Part shown: in pieces, positions 59,041-64,000 of the stretch | Position numbering within the stretch: the stretch's first letter is position 1 | Layout of the letters: every line of letters begins with the position of its first letter | Assembly (NCBI GenBank): GCA_036346255.1 | Contig: CM070632.1 | Coordinates: forward strand, 22,709,408-22,773,407 | DNA from: Ampelocalamus luodianensis | Lineage: Eukaryota > Streptophyta > Magnoliopsida > Poales > Poaceae | Length of the DNA: 64,000 nt | Reading direction: 5' to 3' | Translations under genes and position numbers: made by a program | The notes under the pieces: generated by a model | Seen by the model: the letters and a program-made list of their open reading frames with translations, nothing else | Database searches by the model: none | Told to the model about the DNA's origin: nothing

Positions 59041-59812
59041 AATAATTTATTCGATCGAGGAGACGGTAAGGTAGTTGCGTCATTGCATGCATGATCAGTC
59101 TAGCGACTAGCTAGAGATACCCATCTCAAGCTATACAGATGCCTGCATCAAGCAGAGACCATGCTGATTAGCTAAAAGTTTCAGGTAGAACACGAACGAT
59201 GTTCGAGCGTGTACCATGGAATTAGTTGCGCGAATGAGATGCTTAGGTGGTGCATTGGCATGTGTCATCCGACCATCCATGAGGGTACAAATTATTGGGG
59301 GATATATGTTTACTAGCTAGCCAGTAGCAAGTATATGGTACTAGCAAGAATCTACGTAGACCATTTTTCCATCGATCATGCATGCACATTTAGTCATTTC
59401 TTCCTTCGGGATCAGAACTCTCCCTCGCATGCATGCAACCCGGCCGGCCGGCCACCTTCTTCCTCTCGGAATTAATCCTTTGACGCACAGAATCCTTATC
59501 CTTTCCTCTCCGGCCTGTCTCGTGTCTCTAGCTACGAACTTTGCCTTTCTTTTCCTAGCTGCCTGCACCTGATCACTTATGCACACTGCTGCGTTGCTTC
59601 GCCTGGATGCATAGGGGCATCTGCTTTTCAGTTTGATGGCTTCATGTACTTGAATGAAACGAGGCAGAGCTCCTGTCCTTGTTTTTCAAAAATACTTTAT
59701 GGTCTTTACTTGACAATCAACAAGAGCTAGCTAGCTCTCTCAAAAGTTTTAGGAAAAACACATTCCAGTAGGAATTGAATTTATCATAGATCTATTTATG
59801 CACACCTACAAA
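59041..59812. other. Intergenic DNA, nothing supported
   Basis: Mixed composition with CATGCATG and CCGGCCGGCCGG runs. No coding or repeat structure could be supported. Confidence 0.4.
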
Positions 59813-60074
59813 CACTGCAGTAGAAAATGTTATCACAGACTGTTCAAAAACATCATCACAGACGATTTCGTAAGCCGTCTAAGTTTATGGGTCAGTAATG
59901 ATATAAGGTCATCACAGACGGTTTTCGAACCGTCTATGATGTAGACTATCATAGACGGTTATTAACTCAGATCCGTCTGTGATAGTTGACTATCACAGAC
60001 AGTTTGTAAATGAAATAGTCTGTGATAGCTGACGTGTTACAGACGGTTTATCCTAAGGAACTGTCTATGATAAG
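59813..60074 (+). mobile_element. CACTA terminus with subterminal repeats
   Basis: CACTGCAGTAGAAAATG begins at 59813 and is followed by about nine CACAGACGGTT-type motifs in both orientations. It shares the unique block TTTATGGGTCAGTAATGA with the CACTA element at 2100. No inverted right terminus was found. Instead AACACTGCAGTAGA recurs in direct orientation at 60844-60857. Confidence 0.65.
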
Positions 60075-60770
60075 CACTACAACACCTCTTCACCTGTCTC
60101 TCGCTATTTATTTCACCTTTGTCTGTGTAATCGTGTTCATATCGATCAAGTTCTCCTCCCTTATGTCCCAGGATCCTACCATTCCATTCCTGATCTCTTC
60201 TCTATAAAATCTCCAAGCAGTGGTTGCTTGTGCCTTTAAAACTGGCTTCGTAGTCCCTTGTTAGCTAACTCGAGGCCTGAATTCAACTAGCTAGCTCAGT
60301 CCTTGGGTGTTCATCCTAAACGTGCAGGTGAACCACGGCCTACTTCATCGAACCTGACACACTGGAGTGTGTGATTTGCTTCATGACACGGCAACCCAAG
60401 TTTAGGAGGATTCTACAAGCACTTAGAGGATTGACATGAAGCAAATCACACACTTCAGCATGTTAGATTCGATGAAGTAGGTCGTGGTTCACCTACACGT
60501 TTAGGATGAACACCCGGAGCGAGTTAGCTAGTTGAATTCAGGCCTCGAGTTAGCTAATAAGGGACTACGAACTATATATATATATATATATACATGAAAC
60601 CGATTTTAAGGCACAAGCATCCACTACTTAGAGATTTTATAGAGAAGAGATCAGGAATGGAATGGTAGGACCCTGGGACGCAAGGGAGGAGAACTTGACT
60701 GGCATGAATATAGTAATACAGACAAAGGTAAAATGAATGGCGAGAGGCAGGTGAAGAGGTGCTGTAGTAG
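60075..60770. ncRNA. Inverted-duplication hairpin locus, candidate small-RNA precursor
   Basis: The left arm 60077-60385 and right arm 60435-60768 are inverted copies, roughly 85-90% alike over most of their length, around a loop of about 49 bases. The innermost 19 bases, GTGTGTGATTTGCTTCATG (60367-60385), pair perfectly with 60435-60453. Each arm contains TCTATAAAATCTC (60201-60213 and its mirror near 60632), so a promoter-like box was duplicated too. The right arm has an added (TA)n run at 60572-60593. A transcript from the left TATA would fold into one long hairpin, as for young miRNA or hairpin-siRNA genes. The source sequence is unknown and transcription is not shown. Confidence 0.6.
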
Positions 60771-62025
60771 TTTTTGACTCATTTGGTCTTGTTTTGGAAT
60801 GGAATAGCAAAATTTTCCTTCTCATGTCCAAAATTACAAGAATAACACTGCAGTAGACTAGTCAGGCGACACGTATCTCCTACCACGCTTCGGGTGCACA
60901 GCAGCATCCTACAATTATCATAAGTGTCAATGATGGTAAATCGGCTCTCGGGCCTTTTCGATATTCCTCTTCTATCGCGCTTGGATTTTCAGAAAACAGC
61001 GCATCAGACGCATGAGGCGACGCTGACGGAGAATGAGCGGACGACATCTTCACAAGAAATAGAAGTTCTGACACGCATGAACATATTATCATAAGATTCT
61101 CTATGTGTATGGGTATACACTCCAATTAATAAAACATGTGTGCTCTAAAAAAACTAAAACATATATGATAAATCACCTTCTTGGCGCGTACTACTTAATT
61201 CAACAAGAACTGTATTCTAGATGCATATAAGATAAAATGGAATCATAGAGCCGCTCCAATTAACCCAACATGTATGATTATGAATTGAAAAGAGTGCAAG
61301 GTAGTTTGCACAGAGGATTTTATTCGTTTTGCAATATCTGAAAAAGGCACTGGCTGGATGGCATACGTTCGTTCTTTCGTTTTGTGTATCGGCCGACCAA
61401 ATGAGTCCATATTACACACTTTGAAGGTACCTTGATGGAGGCGACACGTGCTGGGGGAGGGGAGTGATGGGAATAGTCGTCCCGATCTTTCGATGAGAAT
61501 GATACAACTTGATTGGTGTAAGCTAACTCTCACGATCCAGGCTACAACCTGCGACAACCGTTGCACCCGCAATCGCTGAACCAACTTCACGATTTGTTAT
61601 CGACCTTGCCGGTGGCGAGATAGACCTGACCATGAAGGTCTTTTCCTGCAGGCAATCAAGAATCAAGCAAGAAAAATAGATGAAGCAATGAACTTGTTGA
61701 ATAGGAATTGATGGAACAAAAATACATGTATTGGACAATTTGGGATTCCGAAGACAACGTCTGGTTGCACTAGCCGTACAAGCAAAATGAAGATGTTTCT
61801 AGCCTAAGCTAAAATCAATCTATCAAAACCCCCAGAACTAAGGGCGAAACCCTGGCCTTATATTGGGCCATCTCACACATGGCCTAATGTCGTTTCTATC
61901 TCTAACTCACGTGTATCATACAAAGATTCTTTCCAAAAATAGTTAAGGAAAGATCGCGACTGAAAGATCTCAACCGACTCAAAGAATCCTTTGCATGATT
62001 TAGTTCAGCTCATCCAGACATGGGC
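60771..62025. other. Unassigned DNA, possibly retroelement-internal from about 61500
   Basis: Several minus-strand frames (60880-61125, 61243-61590) lack recognisable domains. Sequence from about 61500 to 62025 has the look of retroelement leader or LTR DNA on the minus strand, but no motif could be fixed. Confidence 0.3.
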
Positions 62026-62089
62026 CTAGTCGTAGTCCTGATCGCATCGCTTCAGAAGCTCTGGAGGATGTCCTTGTGAAGGTTCGAGG

Positions 62090-62392
62090 GAGGTCCTGAG
62101 AGGTCTTGGAAGAGGTCCAGAGAGGTCCTCGAGGAAGTCCTGGAGGAGGTCTTGGTGAGGAAGTCCTGAGAGGTCCTGGCGAAGAGGTCCTGAGAGGTCC
62201 ACAAGGAGGTCCTGGAGTACTGTTCTTGGAGAGGTCGTGGACATCGTGGGTTTCCTAGGGGTGGTCTTGGACTGTGTGGATCTCCTGGGAGTGGTCCTGG
62301 ACGGCGCGGATCTCCCGGGAGTGGTCCTGGACGGCGCGGATCTCCTAGGAGTGGTCCTGGACGGCGCGGATCTCCTGGGAGTGGTCCTGGAG
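62090..62392. repeat. 30-bp minisatellite
   Basis: Exact 30-bp units run 62233-62262, 62263-62292, 62293-62322, 62323-62352 and 62353-62382, plus a partial unit. The consensus opens GGTCCTGGACGGCGCGGATC and ends TCCTGGGAGT. Upstream, 62090-62232 has irregular GAGGTCCTG repeats. The minus-strand frame 62026-62463 encodes the repeat as RTTPRRSAPS units. I do not treat it as a gene. Confidence 0.85.
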
Positions 62393-62454
62393 GAAATCCT
62401 GTAGTGCTGGTTGTATTCCTGGATTCCTAAGTGAAGGATCGCGGCAAAGCTACG

Positions 62455-64000
62455 ATAGCACAAACAAAAATTTTACCGCGTAACCAAGGAACCTCTGCTA
62501 GTAATAGATCACGAGATTACCACTAGACGCGCCGACCCGTAGCGGAAGTAGAGTCGATGTAGCGAGTTGAAGCAGTCGTAGTTGTACTTGCCGCGCGCCT
62601 TCTCCTCCTACTCTGATCAACGTCGTGAGTCGCGGATCGTCCTAGTGCTGATGCTTTGCAATAGCACCTCCAAGGTATCCACACGTACGGGGCAGGGACA
62701 CCACGCGCAGGAGTGCTAGCGCCGACGGCGTGGTTGAGGAGAGCGTGGCTATTAGGGTTTCGGGATTTCTTCCACAAAGATTGATCGATCACCTCACCCC
62801 ATGCCACCGCCCCTTTATATATAGGCATCCATAATGGGTCCCGAACAGGAGGCCCAATAGGAACTCGTGGCCTATAAGAATTCGGATCACCATCCAAATC
62901 AAATCCTAGCCCTTTAAGTGTGTGACCCTATAGGTTCGTGTGTAATCGGTTGTGACTGGAAACTCTTTCCGATCACGAGTCGTCACAGTACCTAGCAAAG
63001 ACATAACGATTCCCGAACACACACGTAATATATCGGACGAACCTTAATGCAATATGATCTACGACTGTGTCCTTATCACTTACGACCAGCTCGCATTTAG
63101 TCACGACCAGTTCATAATTAGTTACAACCATTCAGAACTCCTAACGCACGATTAGTATCTAACTACGACCAGTTTGCACCTCCTTACGACCAGTTGGTGA
63201 TAATGTTCGAGTAGTCTTCGACTGGGTCGCATCTCCATACGACTTCGACCAGTCTACGACCACGGCAACTGAACGACCTTCTTGTGCATTCTCCCTTTGC
63301 CTCACGACATCTAGTTGAACTCCAGGTGAGATAATATGTCATCCATGGACTGTTCAATACTTTCTCGATCAAGTGTCGAATAACTTCATGTGGTCGACAC
63401 TTCGACCACTAGTGGCATGGCTATGCACTTTCTTTATTCGACCACAACGAGGGGCCCAGAGACATCTCTCCCGTTATGTTAGGAGGGGCAAATCCCATAT
63501 CCGACCAGTCACATTCCTCCGCATGTTTCATAGCATACCCGAAAGCTACCTTTATAACTACGATTCATGAGTAGCGTTTGGCAACCCCTAAGAGTGCTAT
63601 TACACATGTAGGAAACCATGCCGATCTCGTGTCTAAGGATTATACATCATCATTGCTTGAGACCACTAACGACACATAGAATCATAACAATCTCAATAGT
63701 GTCTCAAGGTGGGTCTTATCCAACACTATGTTCTCTAACATGTGTCAACATTATTGATTCAATATCTCTATATCCATGATCGGTGAAACATGGTCATCAA
63801 TCAATACATGTACTAATGTAGAGTCACCGGTGTTCCACCAAGGACATTCGACTAGGATACTTATAGAACGACATCATATAAGATAAAGAGTTTCACCAAC
63901 AAGTCACATACTCATTGATCTATATAACTGATGATTCATTCAAGGAACAAGATAACATATTATCAAATGTTATGAACATAATGAAATACAATCATCTCTA
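62455..64000 (-). mobile_element. Partial minus-strand LTR-like element, cut by the window end
   Basis: Colinear with the element at 43730-46440, but without the hAT-like insertion. The homology begins at AAAATTTTACC (62468 region), where one LTR end probably lies, and continues to the window edge with AACAAGATAACATATTAT close to the start side. Sequence left of 62455 is not shared with the first copy, so it may be internal sequence of this element. Frames inside (62523-62897, 63184-63372) are unassigned. Confidence 0.5.

Noticed and set aside
62026..62463. 145-codon minus-strand ORF with RTTPRRSAPS repeats
   Set aside because: A 30-bp minisatellite is open in any frame without a stop. No flanking coding evidence.

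Overview
The window reads as nuclear DNA of a grass, most likely rice or a close Oryza relative. This is inferred from GC-rich monocot-style exons, Ty3/gypsy LTRs with initiator-Met primer sites, CACTA, Mutator-like and Helitron termini of the kinds found in grasses, and a ten-exon trehalose-6-phosphate phosphatase gene. I see no bacterial, organellar or rRNA signal. Most computed ORFs longer than 60 codons are shadows inside GC-rich LTRs or low-complexity stretches and are not annotated.

Layout. 1-1892: a small Helitron (201-601) and a Mutator-like element (958-1675). 1893-26172: one minus-strand solo LTR of about 2.0 kb, split by a CACTA element (2100-7903) and a 16.4-kb Ty3/gypsy element (9172-25616). 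The CACTA holds a gag-only LTR retrotransposon (2936-7380). The 16.4-kb element holds a 5.3-kb solo LTR (11868-17213) and a Pack-MULE with a protein-kinase fragment (17560-18946) in its 5' LTR. Target-site duplications support most layers: AAA, CGTGA, CATGC and TATATATTA. 26173-33883: a short host interval, then two related LTRs head to head. 33884-38300: AT-rich DNA with tandem and dispersed repeats, a MITE and microsatellites. 38601-41066: the only intact host gene, TPP, on the minus strand with a TATA box at 41216-41223. 41224-47036: GC-rich upstream DNA, a long-TIR element, and a minus-strand LTR interrupted by a hAT-like element and a short retroposon. 47037-57376: a full-length but decayed Ty3/gypsy element with TSD CACTG. 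57377-64000: a second long-TIR Mutator-like element, a CACTA terminus, a large inverted duplication resembling a young small-RNA hairpin locus, a 30-bp minisatellite, and part of another minus-strand LTR that leaves the window.

How it fits together. Host function is limited to TPP, which dephosphorylates trehalose-6-phosphate. Everything else is transposon-derived or unassigned. The items most worth checking are the inverted-duplication hairpin at 60075-60770, a palindromic LTR module whose two palindromes co-vary between families, a 30-bp repeat architecture shared by two unrelated-looking loci, and an ORF with five CCHC knuckles interrupted by a single amber codon. Family names and ages are inference; no alignment or database search was run.
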